Of a DNA stretch of 64,000 nucleotides, positions 45,460 to 57,335 are shown piece after piece. Numbering within the stretch: the first letter of the stretch is position 1; every line of letters starts with the position of its first letter. The notes under the pieces were generated by a model that did no database searches, was not told where the DNA came from, and saw only the letters and a program-made list of their open reading frames with translations. The position numbers were made by a program, and so were the translations under genes. This stretch comes from Pleurostoma richardsiae (taxonomy: Eukaryota > Ascomycota > Sordariomycetes > Calosphaeriales > Pleurostomataceae), in assembly GCA_030052745.1 (NCBI GenBank), contig JANBVO010000003.1, positions 992,001 to 1,056,000 of the forward strand, in the 5' to 3' direction.

Positions 45460-48400
45460 CATGGCTCTTCCTGAGAGCGGGACTGGAGGCGAGCGCAGAG
45501 GCAGAAGGAGCGTGACTTGTGGATGGTCCACGGGACAGGATGGGTGGGAAGCAGGGCGTTGGCGAGAGTCGTTCATCAGCGGTCGATCGGTGTACGGCGA
45601 AGGTGGCTGAATCGATTTTTTCTTCCTTTTTGAAAGCGATCGGATGCTTCTCCCCGCTGGTCATACTTTTGCCTACCTGCCGACTCGGCCGCGGGTATCT
45701 CGTCCAAGACAACAGGGCCAGAGATAAGAGTAAGCCGTCGACTAAGAAGCGACTCCTTTGCACATAGATCCAAGACGTACACACATGACAGCTTCTAGTG
45801 CGCCTGCTACTCCCGTCACCCGACAAGCTCATAGACCTGCTGATTCCAGTGGTGATAGAAAATGGGGCACCTTGGAGGCTGCTCAGTGTTCACGGTTACA
45901 GTATCTGTGCGGACCGCGTACTGTCTGCGGGCAGCTTGGATGGCATGTTGGTCTCTTAAATAGGGGACGAGATGCTCAGAACGCGCTTCTCATCCCCCAG
46001 AGTGCTCGAGAACCCTCGAGGCTACCTGCTGAAGAAAATGGGTAGCCTTTAGGGCCGAATGTGGGCGTCGACACATTGTATATGTCGTGGCCAACCGGCC
46101 GTGACGACCACACCTTGCTGCCATCCGAACTTGACCTACCCGTATCAGGTCCAAAAGGGGCCAAAAGTTCCCAACGGGGCAGGACCATCAGAAACACGCA
46201 ATGCCATTAGACGTCGGTGGCCACGTTGAACGTGCACACGTCGACTAAAATGGCTTCCCATGAGGAAAAACTAAGACTTTTCCGGCCGCTCAAGACCAGG
46301 CGGTTCTTTTTGCTCTTCGGTTCGAGCCCTCCCTGCACCACAGCATTTTCCTCTCTTTTTCCTTTCTTTTTCTTTGCTTTATTTGGCATCCATGTCCAGC
46401 CTCCGCTACTTGCCACACATGGGCATTCAACCTCGACGTCGACTTCCGAAAGAAAAGAACGCGACAGCGTCATGAGATACTGTGGGACGGCCTCATGCAC
46501 CGCCTTTAATCCACGTACCTTGAGCCACTTAGCGTTCTGTATCTCTAGCCATAGGTATCCAGCCAGTGCGTATATCGACAAGAGACGCATGGAGTCAGCG
46601 TCTGGGATACAAGGGGAGTGTGGCAGGCATGTATAATTTATCATGCTGCACCGTATGCGGATCATTTGGGGACATGAGACACGATACCGGAGACTACTAA
46701 GGAATAGTCTTGTCCCTCCCGTGTTTTCTTGTAAAGAACATCTTCTTCCAGCACACATTGCCAGCATATGGCGAAGGAAAGTGGTGCGAAAAATGCTCTT
46801 ACCGTCATGGTAAGTTGCAACCTGGTCTCGACATCTCAATAGGTAAAAGAACAAGCTCATCAAGTCTATGTCAGTTGGATCTCCAGCAGAGAGCCGCCTA
46901 GAACAAGGACTGGAGGAAGCTCGTTCATCGCCGACAGGGAAGAGGCGCCACAGATGGAATGCTTGTGGTAGTGTGTTGGATCCGAACCGGCCAGACCAGG
47001 ATACGTCTCGGTTGATAGAAGGTGCAAGGAGGGAAGGTGTCGGGTGGGTACGAGACCCGTACGAGAGAGATAGCGCCCGACTTAGGTCGCAGATGTGCCA
47101 CGGCCTCTGCCGCGTCTGGGGTCAATCTCATCAGCCGCTGGGCTGGCAAGTCTCAAACTGACTTTTGCCGGTTCATGCGTTCCCACAAGCTCCAAGGTAT
47201 CGAACATGGAGGATGGAAAAGCAGCCTGTGCTACCAAGATAGAATTTGCCTTGCCACATGATCACGGAGTCTCGACGAGTTTGGTACCGGCGCCGTCCTA
47301 CGTACCTATTGACTCTGTTTCGAGTATTTATGGTTGTTTCATGGTATGGACGGGGCTCAGAAACTGGGGCAGAAGGAAGACGAAATGCGGGTGTTCTGCT
47401 CCGTCACCTCGGGCCATACCCTTTTCGTCTTGCACCATCGCTTCTCCCGGCGGGGGAGCTGTCACGAACGGTGATGAACAGCTGGCGGCATGCACCTCGA
47501 ATCTAGACTGTGGATAATGGGGAGTACTTGGATTCTAAAAGAGAAACCGTTTGCGATGATCACAAGGCGCGAGGACGTTCCGTGGCAGAATCGAAGTCAG
47601 TTCACTTCGCTTCAGCGCTTCACTGAACACCAAGCAGAGGTGAAGGAGGAGTCGGGGGTAACATCACCGAACCGACCGATGCAACTCCGTACGCACATCC
47701 TCTTGACAGCAATAAAAATCCTGGACGGTTCCCATGGTAGCGTGGAATGGTGTTACTGATTCCTGTGTGTTCGTCCCGTCTGCTGGTCCCGTTCGATACT
47801 ACTAGCAACGAAGAGCTGCTGCAACTCTCGGCACAGAATCAAGTATATGCAAGGCAGGCAGGCCATGAGGCTTCGTCGGTCAGAGCGAGGCGCTCAGGAT
47901 AAGTGGAATGGGCTTGCAGGGCCGCGCAGCATCCGCCGAAAGATGCTGTCACTATGAAATACTGTGTGTAGATCGCTGACCGCCCTTTTGTTGCAGGGAA
48001 TGCTTCACGGTGAGGGGTAACACAGGGAGCTTGACCCTTGTTGAGCATGTTGAAGCTGCAAGTTGGTGGAGTCAGATAACAACACTACGGGCACGGCAGC
48101 TTTGCATGCCGTCCGCAGTGATGTCTCCTTCAAAAATGCGGAGGTAGCGCCGAGAACGAATTAGCTGGCATGGAGTCGAATCCGTTGGTTGATCGAGGTG
48201 ATGCATGCTGCATTTCAAGCATCTGTAATAGTTGGGGATGTAAGGGATCATCAACCGCAGTTCATCAGTCCGTGAAAGCCGAGAATTGATAACAATCTGA
48301 TCGATCGAATTCTCTGGCGGCTGGGCAGCGGGGTTGGGGGCTGGTTGAAGTGGAGAGCTACCGGGGTCGTGGATAAGGAAGACAAGTCGCAGCCATTCTT

Positions 48401-50568
48401 GCGTGATTGGGGGCAAGGCGCTGGCTGAGTGAGTCTGGACTTCGGACTTCTCAACGGTCTTGAGTTTCTCAACGGCGTCCAGTAGTTCGTCGAACTTGCA
48501 GGTTTCCCGGCCGTTGACAAGCCTGTTGCTCGCTCTTTGACGTTGCCGGAAATCAAGGAAGACCTAGCTTTCCAGGTTGTTGAGCGCAAATGACGTCCTT
48601 GAACGGCGTGAGAGCCAGCAAGTACCAGCCAAGGCTGTGGGGGAGAACCTAGGGCGGACGATTGGTGGCACAAATGGCAACATCAGGATGGATGTTTCGG
48701 CAGCCATCGAGATTGGGGGTGGGATTATCAAGGCCCTTGCTTGGCTGGACTGGTGGCTAATCCCGTTACGAAACCTGAAGCCACAACTATTGCCGAAAAG
48801 GGCAATGCCGCTGACCTTCTATGGGTCTCAGGGAGATTGCTGCCAGATAAAGTGGTTGCAGCTGTGGTCTGGGCGCCGCTCTCTGACCTCGTCGCCATGG
48901 GAGCATAAGCTCCGTGCTGCTCCGAAGGAACCGGCCGGAGATTTGGGGCCAGCTGGTCATCGAAAAAGAGAAGGAAGGCTGATGACGGCTGGGGACAGAG
49001 TCCAAGAGAGCGACGAGGCGAATGAGAATGGGCACAGGAGGAAATGGTTGGCAGAGAGCCGCTCTGCGCTTGCGGCCGCCAACTGGACGGGATAGGACAG
49101 CGAGCTGTTGTCCGCATTAGTTGAGGGATCTGCAGCGCATGTTGCAGCGGCGAAGAGAGCGCTCCGTTATTGGTCTGTGTCTCGCAGCGACGCCGACGCC
49201 GAGTTGTCGCTGCCGAGCCGGTCGAGTCTGAAACACTTCCGTCAGAAATGCCTCCTCCATGACCGCAGGCCACCATCATCAGCTTCCTCCTTTCGCCTTG
49301 GCCTCCTTTGCCTGTGATGCTCTTTTGGCCCTTTCCGAGGGGCCGCCGGAATTGGAGGCCGTTGCCCATATGCGTGCCAAAGCCGGGGGTGTTACTGCAT
49401 AACTATCCTGTCCCCAGATGCAAGAAGAGTGCAGCGGTGTGTGTGCACATATACCACAGTACTATGGTCTCGAGCTGCAGCCACCAGACGCATGGCTACC
49501 CCCTCTTGACAAGGTTGCGGAGATGGATATTGGCTGGCCAGGAGGCCGCAGACCCGAGTCTGGTCGAGGCCACGGCAGCAAGGAGGCGGGTTTGGATTTT
49601 GTAACATCGCAATCCCCCAAAATCCGGTTTGGACGAGGGTGAAAATAAGGTGCTGGCGGAGACATTGGAGGCAAGGTCAACCACCACCACCAGAGAGTGG
49701 ATGCACCGTGTGTCCTTATCATGATGGGTGTGTGTATAGAGACGCCATGTGCACCAGCTCGCAGCGCCCCAATATTCCCCGTCCGCAAGCCGATCAGTGG
49801 GTTACACCTCTGGCCCATCTGGTGCAGCAGCAGCGCCGCGTTCTCGTGCAGGCTTGCAGGCTCGCAGCGGTCGAAGCAGGGATCAGACACTCGCCGAGGT
49901 GCCGATGTACTGCACTGTACTTACAGTCTGGCCGGCTCCAGCTGTTCGCCTGAGGTACCCAGAGGTGGCTGCGTCGGCGCCAGCTCCATTCAGCGCAGCA
50001 ACTAGCCAACGCTACCTACTCCCTGTCTCGAATCTACCTCCTCCTCCCCTACGCCTCCTCCTTCTGCTGTTCCTACGATACCAGCCCTCTTTTCTTTGTC
50101 TTCTCCTTCCCGCCCGTCTCCCTTGCCATCTTTCCCCTCATCTGCCGCCGCTGCAGGTGTCGTAATCCCGGCATATCTTGGAGAGTGACAGTCGGCGCTG
50201 TCCCTCTCGACACCAGCCTGGGCAACCCCGACCTTTGCTTGCACCTGCATCTGTTCGGGGCTTTCTTCGTTTTCGGCGGCTTCTGTTCCTATTGTCCTCC
50301 TGCTCTCCTCATCTGCTTCGCCCGTTACAAATATCCCGACTGGGCGCCGTCCACAGGGCCTCGCTTCTCTCGTCTCCGGGCCAGATCCACCCCCCACATG
50401 GCTAGGTCATATACCTGAAGCCGTGTTCGACCTGCTGTTACTCCCGCCGCCGTCTGCTGGTAATATCGAGGGCCACGGGCCGGCTGTGCGGCATGGCAGT
50501 TTCAATATCCGCATAGTAATCCCGAGCCGTGCAGTGTCTGGGCTTGATCCCCCGGAGGCAACACCACC
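45460..50568. other. Intergenic region of 5.1 kb upstream of the MGN protein gene
   Basis: No gene is accepted here. The plus strand from about 50000 to 50380 is pyrimidine-rich and looks like the promoter and leader of the downstream gene; two short upstream frames, ATG at 50398 (6 codons) and at about 50493 (7 codons), would lie in that leader. A minus-strand frame at 46207-46863 (218 codons) and both-strand frames at 48577-49369 have random-looking translations. A protein-like minus-strand frame at 48072-48540 is described separately. Confidence 0.4.
48072..48540 (-). other. Protein-like reading frame, possible gene fragment
   Basis: On the minus strand a frame without an early ATG reads NRLVNGRETCKFDELLDAVEK, then QEWLRLVFLIHDPGSS, RLSRTDELRLMIPYIPNYYRC and RRYLRIFEGDI before a stop at about 48072. 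The balance of hydrophobic and charged residues and the helix-like FDELLDAVEKLK look coding, unlike the other frames nearby. A CAACAG acceptor just upstream could start an exon. No partner exon or known family was recognised, so this could be the last exon of a short gene, a remnant of a larger one, or chance. Confidence 0.25.
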
Positions 50569-53500
50569 ATGGGAAATGTGCCCTCACACGAGGCTCCGAG
50601 GAGGACCTCTAAGGCCCCTCATAAGCTGTCCAAGCCGAAGACGGGCAACTTCACGACAGCTGGCCTGTTGAGTCCCAATGGCTTTCCAAACAGCTCACAG
50701 CGCTTCTCCGACTCTCGCCTCTCTGCTTCCCTCCCCTTTCCACCCCCTCCTGCGTCCTCGCCTATCGCGCTGCCGCATTCAGAGACCGGAGAAGCGACAG
50801 TCGAGCAGAAACCAGCCAGGCGAGCGAGCCTTGCACCGCCTACCCCAGCCAAGGAGAGACGCCTCAGCTTGTTCCGGTCCAAGTCCTCCCAGGGCGAAGT
50901 CGAGAGGAGAAACCAGAGACGGAATACGGTTATCGGCACCTCCACGCCAGCCGCGGAGAAGCACATCGCTAGGGCGAACTCCATGACGTGCGACTACAGA
51001 CCCGCTCATCACTACGGGCGGCAGCCTGCTGAGAAGTTGGACTCCCCCATACTCATCGTACCGAACATAGCATGGTTACTGACAATGGCTCACAACAGCT
51101 GGCCGCTCGCTGGATCCCGAGCATCGTGGACCTACGATCTGAACTCGTACGAGGCCAAGAGGCTGCTACACCTTGTCGATGAGCGAACTGCGTTGGAACA
51201 GGCGGCCGCAACCATACCTGAGGGCGAGGGCGAGGCCGTATCGGAAACAACTTGGAAAAGTTCACATCCCACCCAACCCCAGAGCACGCCAATCAGCAGA
51301 GCCAACTCCGATCTGTCACTGTACACTCCCGTGAGACGACGTTCAATCATACAGACGCCCGGCGTGGCAACTCGCACAGGGAATGGCCCCGGCTCAACAA
51401 GGCCAAGCTTTCGGTACAGCCACCCCCCGACCCCCAGTCTGTCCAGACAAGCTTCTTTCGAATCGAATGGCGGTCGGATTCTTTCGATGCCGCCTCCGCC
51501 GCGGTCAAGCGACGTCGAATCGATGCCAAGGGTCGTTACGCCATGTGACGGGGATTACAAGACGATAGGGGCCTTCAAGCTCGGGTCATTACGTATCGTG
51601 AATGGCAGCCCTATCCTGAGCCCCGAGATCGCCAGGAGCCGCAAAAGCGAGGAGTCGAAGCAATCTAGCCCGGATGCAGCGAGAGACTATTTCTCGGAGA
51701 CAAGAGGTGGGGAACTTCGCGGTGTCACGGGTGAAACGGAGGACAAACTGCAGGGCGGCAAGCCACTCCCGTCGATCGAGATAGCCAGACCAGCAGCCAG
51801 AGAGCTCAGTTCGACTGCATCTTCTTTCTCCAAATTGGACGATGGTGGCGGCGGGCCAACGGGGGCCTCATCAACTGCGAGCGAGATCCGCGGGGAATAT
51901 CTTGCTGAGATCCAGTTCAGCCCCTTCTCGCTGGACGGGGGGTCCCCGACTAGGGCGGAACTGCAGACGACGTCAAAGCATACTGCCATTGAAGATAAGT
52001 TGTTTGAGGCAGAAGACGATCAGCAGCCAGAGTACCCTCCCGTCGAGGTTCTCGATGTGCGATTAGATCCAAGCGCGAAGTCTCTCCCTCCACGGCCGGT
52101 GGCAGATCCAGCTCAGAGAACTAGAGGCAGCGTCGCCAGGTCAGACAGTGGTTTTGTATCGAGCCCGATCTCCGAGTCATCTGCGTCACAGAAAACTCTA
52201 GCCAAAGCAGACTCAGGCTATAGCTCAAGCGTGTCGTTACGGTCGTTTCGTGTCGACCAGAAGACTGCCGTTGCCGACGCGCGCGGCAGGACAGCTGCCG
52301 CTGACAAACACCGTTCAGCCGCAGGGGGAGATCCCGCCCATACGCATGATCTGAACTTGCCCAGTGCGACTGCCATGGAGAACGAGAAAACTCCTCAACC
52401 TCCTAATAGGGAAGCTCCGCCTCCACCACCAAAGGACCAGTTGCTGGCTTCTCCCACACGGGCTGCGAAGCCCGTGCTAGAGACTGAGGAGCCTGTCACT
52501 AGAAGCAAGAATCATATCGGGTTGCTTGCGACGCCGTCTCTTGTCAGGAAATCTCTACGAGAACCCCCGTCACCTATCAACAGCACAAGAACTGGTGATA
52601 TTGCACCTGAGTCGCCTCTGTCCGTTCCCCTGACACCTGCTAGCGCTGCTTCGGACGTGTCCGCTTCAGCTTTGAGCATTGGTAGCGGTGGCTCGCACAA
52701 GCCGGGGAAACTTCAGAGGCTGCTCAGCTTCAACGGCTCCGGAATTTCAAAGACTCGGCTTACTGTACACATTACACATGCTATTGACAAAGCGGTACCG
52801 TCTGTTCCCCAGCATGTCGAGGCAAAGCTGCACGAGCATACTGGGCTCTTTCCGATCACGACTAAGAGACTGGCTCTGAAGACCCAGCTGAGCAAGGACA
52901 CTTTGAGGACGATCTTTAGCGTTGGAAGTGTCGACGCGCCGAAAGACGAGAGCCAGCAGGTTCCTCCGTCATTCGGAGATGCCGAGAGCACAATGCCTGG
53001 CGAAGTGAACGATACTCACATGCATAATCTGCAATCGATGTCGTCAACGGTCGCGCACACTGCCGCGTCCGTAATACCCACACGGAAGCAGATTGCAAGA
53101 AAACCAGTCCCTTCGCGTCAACAGTCAGGCAGCGAGAAACAAGAGATCCAGTCGCTAGTCCAATCCGAGAGTGTCCTGCCAGTGGAAGCTGAACTCGCGA
53201 CATATATCTCTGTCAATCATAGCCTGGGTAACAATGCTTATGATGCTGCATTACACGCCATGGCTGACAACAGAGATGCATATGTTGCGTCACAGCCAGC
53301 TCCCGCAAGAACGATGAGCATGACAACCCAATTTGAGAGGGGCTGGGATATGAGGACTTACAGCCTGAGAGGCCAGGCTTCTTTTCCTGATGAAGCTCCG
53401 ATGTGGCCTCCACGCTTACAAGCCCCGACTCAGCAAGCACCGCCTGCGAGGAAGGATAAAACACCACCTCCTGTCAGTCTGAGCACTCGGAAACAGGTGC

Positions 53501-54198
53501 CTCTGAGGGTCCCTCCCCCTCTCCGGCCGCAGTCGACTCCACCGAGGACCCCATCGCTTTCGAGGAAGGCAAGCCGAGAGAGCATACACAGCTATCCGGC
53601 TTCAAACCAGCCCGTCCAACAGCCTTCAAATGACAACGATTCGAGTCTACCGCCTCCTATCCCACCACTGAACCCACGGCGATCTCTGGAACTACGGCAT
53701 TCTCAGATCGGCTTAGCATCTCAGTATCGCACACCGAGCTGGGAAGTCCAGACAGACCATGATCCACTCGCGTCGAGGCGATCCTCGGCGGAGCAGATTC
53801 GAAGCAACTCACTATCATCAAGTCACGGTGGTCCAATTCAACGCTCAACCAGCGTTCAGCCATACTCCATCCACCCAAACCTCCCGCCACTGAGGCATCG
53901 CTCAAGCTATGATGGATACAGTCATATCCAAGGGACAGCAAGATACCCGGCGCACCTGCCACCGAACTTCGGACCTAAACAGCAGCACCAGGATCCATGG
54001 AGCGACATGCAGTTCAGTCTTCATGTCCAGCAGTCCAACCAGCACGGAAACTATCCCCCCTACGTCCCCCGCGGGCATTATCGAAATAGGAGCACGGGTT
54101 CATATAATGGCCAGCCAGGTCAGGATGGCCACCCACCCTACCGCGTCCTGCACAGCTATAATTCTCCAGCGTACAGGAATGTCCCGATCTGGGGATGA
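50569..54198 (+). CDS. Large disordered protein with N-myristoylation-type start
   Basis: A single exon of 1209 residues. The start context (CACCACCATGG) is excellent. The N-terminus MGNVPSHEAPRRTSKAPHKLSK has Gly2 and Ser6, the classic N-myristoyltransferase pattern, followed by basic residues, which together suggest attachment to the cytoplasmic face of a membrane. Most of the rest is Ser/Pro/Arg-rich and disordered with many SP/TP sites. Exceptions look ordered: about residues 134-210 (CDYRPAHHYGRQPAEKL, PNIAWLLTMAHNSWPL, TYDLNSYEAKRLLHLVDER) and about 725-790 (TRLTVHITHAIDKAVPS, KLHEHTGLFPITTKRLALKTQL). The C-terminus is rich in Tyr, His, Gly and Pro. I recall similar MGN-P-S-EAPR-SK-HKLSKP starts in other Sordariomycetes, but no function. 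No enzymatic domain is seen; a signalling scaffold is a guess. Confidence 0.8.
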   Translation: MGNVPSHEAPRRTSKAPHKLSKPKTGNFTTAGLLSPNGFPNSSQRFSDSRLSASLPFPPPPASSPIALPHSETGEATVEQKPARRASLAPPTPAKERRLSLFRSKSSQGEVERRNQRRNTVIGTSTPAAEKHIARANSMTCDYRPAHHYGRQPAEKLDSPILIVPNIAWLLTMAHNSWPLAGSRASWTYDLNSYEAKRLLHLVDERTALEQAAATIPEGEGEAVSETTWKSSHPTQPQSTPISRANSDLSLYTPVRRRSIIQTPGVATRTGNGPGSTRPSFRYSHPPTPSLSRQASFESNGGRILSMPPPPRSSDVESMPRVVTPCDGDYKTIGAFKLGSLRIVNGSPILSPEIARSRKSEESKQSSPDAARDYFSETRGGELRGVTGETEDKLQGGKPLPSIEIARPAARELSSTASSFSKLDDGGGGPTGASSTASEIRGEYLAEIQFSPFSLDGGSPTRAELQTTSKHTAIEDKLFEAEDDQQPEYPPVEVLDVRLDPSAKSLPPRPVADPAQRTRGSVARSDSGFVSSPISESSASQKTLAKADSGYSSSVSLRSFRVDQKTAVADARGRTAAADKHRSAAGGDPAHTHDLNLPSATAMENEKTPQPPNREAPPPPPKDQLLASPTRAAKPVLETEEPVTRSKNHIGLLATPSLVRKSLREPPSPINSTRTGDIAPESPLSVPLTPASAASDVSASALSIGSGGSHKPGKLQRLLSFNGSGISKTRLTVHITHAIDKAVPSVPQHVEAKLHEHTGLFPITTKRLALKTQLSKDTLRTIFSVGSVDAPKDESQQVPPSFGDAESTMPGEVNDTHMHNLQSMSSTVAHTAASVIPTRKQIARKPVPSRQQSGSEKQEIQSLVQSESVLPVEAELATYISVNHSLGNNAYDAALHAMADNRDAYVASQPAPARTMSMTTQFERGWDMRTYSLRGQASFPDEAPMWPPRLQAPTQQAPPARKDKTPPPVSLSTRKQVPLRVPPPLRPQSTPPRTPSLSRKASRESIHSYPASNQPVQQPSNDNDSSLPPPIPPLNPRRSLELRHSQIGLASQYRTPSWEVQTDHDPLASRRSSAEQIRSNSLSSSHGGPIQRSTSVQPYSIHPNLPPLRHRSSYDGYSHIQGTARYPAHLPPNFGPKQQHQDPWSDMQFSLHVQQSNQHGNYPPYVPRGHYRNRSTGSYNGQPGQDGHPPYRVLHSYNSPAYRNVPIWG

Positions 54199-57100
54199 TA
54201 CTGGCGTCCACTCATTTGAGAAGTTATTTTCTTCCAGGTTACCTCTCATTCTAAATGGGTACGTCTGTGAGGCATCAGGTTTGCATGACCCGGCGTTCTT
54301 CTACATAACTCAAATCACCACCACACTACGGCTGTTTTGCCAGTCGGACAGGCTGCATGCACAGTCATGCGTCGTTGCATCGCTTTCTCTGTCACCATGG
54401 AATTATCACGCCATTGAACTCTGTATCATACGCATACCCCCTTCCTTCTTTGTCACTGCGACTTTGTTATCATCGAGTTCTATATCTCGAGATATATCAC
54501 TGTTCTTCTTGCGCCCAAGGGGACGTGCGAAACAGGCAACACCAGTTACGACGCCAGGCAACGGTCATGATCAAATTTTACGAACTTCCTTTCTCGGTGG
54601 GCGCGGACTTCGCGTCTATGGAAACAATGAGTCTGTGGGATAGGGCAGGGGCGATTTTCTCATCTTGGGTCTACATGCTTATTATTATACCCCTCCTCCA
54701 AGAAATGAAACTGGTCATTTTCCTGATAGCTCAACGAAAGTGAGACACCCTTCGCCGGTGTATCATGTGTGCAAATGACCCGACCGATATCCAGTGACTC
54801 AAATGCTCTACAAGCCGGCGGACTGTTAGCCTTGGCTTCTGTGAACTAATCGAGGGTACAGGTGTATGCCGCGGGACCCTTTGTGCGACTGACGCGGACG
54901 ATTGGTAGTACGATGACGACTGCTGCAAGTGACGGATGTCCGGCGTGCACATGTGCCCTTTCCCACTCCTGGCACGAGAGACAAGGCAAATTCCGAAGCC
55001 CAGCCGCTGCAGTGACGTTCTGCTCCCTGGTCACAAGCCTGGCGAGAAAGCCCCTAGCTTTTATCAGATCGTGGCACCTGGGCTTAGTCGGACCAGTCCT
55101 ATTGGAAAAAGAAGGTGCTGACGACGGGTGTGTGCCGGGGGCCGCAGGCTCGGCGAGCACAGCGCTAATACCTAACTCAGCAGTGGTGGGACACCGGCAG
55201 GGAGGGGGGAGTGTGCCTCTCTGGTTTGGTGGTCGCACTGCCGGCGTACCAGAAGCACGCTGGGAGTTGTGCCGCGGGATCTGGGCATTAGAAGGGGAAA
55301 GAAGACTACTGTGATAGTAGGCGAGAGGGTTCGTCTTGACGCAGTTGAAGGGGTTTGTTAAATCGGCTTAGCTAGCGAAGAGAAGACGAGGCTGACATAC
55401 AGAGGCATGATATCAAATAGGAAGCGGGCGTGGCTGTGGCTTGGAGGTCTTTCAGAGGCCAGCAACTTCATCGTATAGCTCGCGATGGTGCGGTCATTTT
55501 CTGACCTTCCCCTTATCAACTAAATTAAGGCCTAAATTGAGTGTCTGTGGTGGCGGGTGCCGAACACACTTCAGGTCAAACCCGGACACGTGGAGGAGTG
55601 GTTAAGGTTGTGAACGTGGCCGATCGGAGGACAACAATCAACAAAGACGCGAGTTCAACTCCCGCACCGGAGGAAAACTACTTGACGCAGGCAAGTTTTT
55701 CGGCGCCGACCTCCCCTCGGACAGGCGAGGCGTGCGACCTTTTTGATCTTTTTTTTCCTCTTGTTATTTTCCTATCATTGTACCTGTCTTCCCTCTCCGC
55801 TGTCTAGGTCGGGGGAGAAGCAAGTTGGGATCTGCTATGACGGTGAGCAGGGCAAAACGGAAACTGCTTACAGCAGGTGTTTCTGCTCAACGCGAAGCGG
55901 GAAAGGAGAAAGGAGCGCGAGGCATTGCAATCGAATGCATGACAGGTAAAGCAGGTACACACGCCGTGCTTCGATCAGTATCATGGCAGGTACGAAGCCC
56001 TGACAAGGCTGAGAAAACAGTTTGGAACAGGGTTCACCTGCCTCGATGTTGCCAGCTTGATGGTATTGGCCGCTCCGAACAGACAGAGCAGAGTGGAACT
56101 GCTGCGGTGCAGATGTGCTGGTCCCAAGTCATTCACCGAGCTTCCGCGTTGCCAGTCGTTAGCCGTTGAAAGTGTTCGGCTTGTGACTATGTTACGAGGG
56201 AAGCTGGGAACCTTTCAACCGCCCCGATATGTCTAACCTAGGAGATCGTGGAAGAACCTATGAGCGTGGACGGATTCCCACTGTGTGCTTGGGAGCAATA
56301 CAAGAAAAGCCAAGTCATCCTGCGCTCTCTTCATGTAGCCGAGCTTCACAGAACACTCTATTTCGGATAGCTAATAAATAATACTACTAGTTCTAAAATA
56401 GTGACGGTGTGGTTGCCGCCGCACTTTGTATTTCAAATCTCCATAATTCGGTTGTAGGTCTAAGCTAAGACCCGAATGCTTATGGACAAAGGAAACGTTC
56501 AACTCCGGGTGGAGATGACGACCGGTATCCGTCCACTCAAGCAACCATTAGAGTATTGAGACACCGACACAGGATACCAGATGGTGGTAGAGTGTTAGGT
56601 CTAATAAAGCAGTATCAGCATGGTTTTGCCTCGGAGACTCTAAACCGGCCCGGAAAGAGAGTATCCGCTTGATGGAGGCCGCGCTCATCGTCTCCAGGGA
56701 AGAAGTTGTTCTAAGGTGGTACAGTTGCGCTCCAAAGTTTGGAATATCAAATCTCGATATCCAGTTTACGCTAGGAGTTCAATTTGCTCACAAGGTATGC
56801 ATTATACTCGAGTGATAGCATCGTGCTGAGAAGAGCGACTCGTCGTGACAGAATGGAAGCTCGTACGCCGACAGGTGGACAAAACTGTTAGTGGCGAGGA
56901 ATATCCGAGAGCGCCTTTGTTGTCAGCTGCCGAGTCTTCTGTAAGTAGAGATTTTGACCTAAATAAGCCATGATGATGGAGGCGCGTGCTTGGCATCGTG
57001 AGCCGTGTAGTCAGCAACCCAATTCTAGATATTCTTTCCATTTTCGGTCGCTCGTAAGCCTGTGAGAACGCCACGAATATAGGGCTTCGGGCGGCAACAT

Positions 57101-57335
57101 TCCAAATGCTGTCAAAATTACTGCCAGGAAAGGAGCGTAGACGGAGTGCGTCAATCGCTCAGAAAGTTGGCTTACCGTCTTGGATACTTATATCTGCCTC
57201 GCTCTCTCGCCTCAAGTCCATCTTTCCTGGCGCCTCTAAGTTTTCCCCCAGAATATTGCCTCGATTGTTTGGTGTATTGCACGCCGCACTTCCTTATATC
57301 ACAAAATTTCATTGCCAATCTCAAGTACATCGGCC
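54199..57335. other. Intergenic region of 3.1 kb
   Basis: No gene is accepted. Frames up to 150 codons (54862-55314) are random-looking and overlap frames on the other strand. A tRNA-like pair of A-box and B-box words at about 55595-55672 does not fold properly (see rejected items). The region ends with the GMC oxidoreductase promoter. Confidence 0.4.

Noticed and set aside
46207-46863. 218-codon minus-strand frame
   Set aside because: Begins in low-complexity sequence, contains a lysine-rich run from a T-rich tract, and resembles no family; probably chance.
48577-49369. Overlapping frames of 172 (+) and 213 (-) codons
   Set aside because: Both strands are open over the same DNA and neither translation looks folded; no start context or splice partners favour one of them.
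55580-55680. tRNA-like A-box (TGGAGGAGTGG) and B-box (GAGTTCAACTC) words on the plus strand
   Set aside because: The T stem has an A-C mismatch and no 7-bp acceptor stem pairs across the ends; no clear anticodon arm. At best a degenerate tRNA relic.
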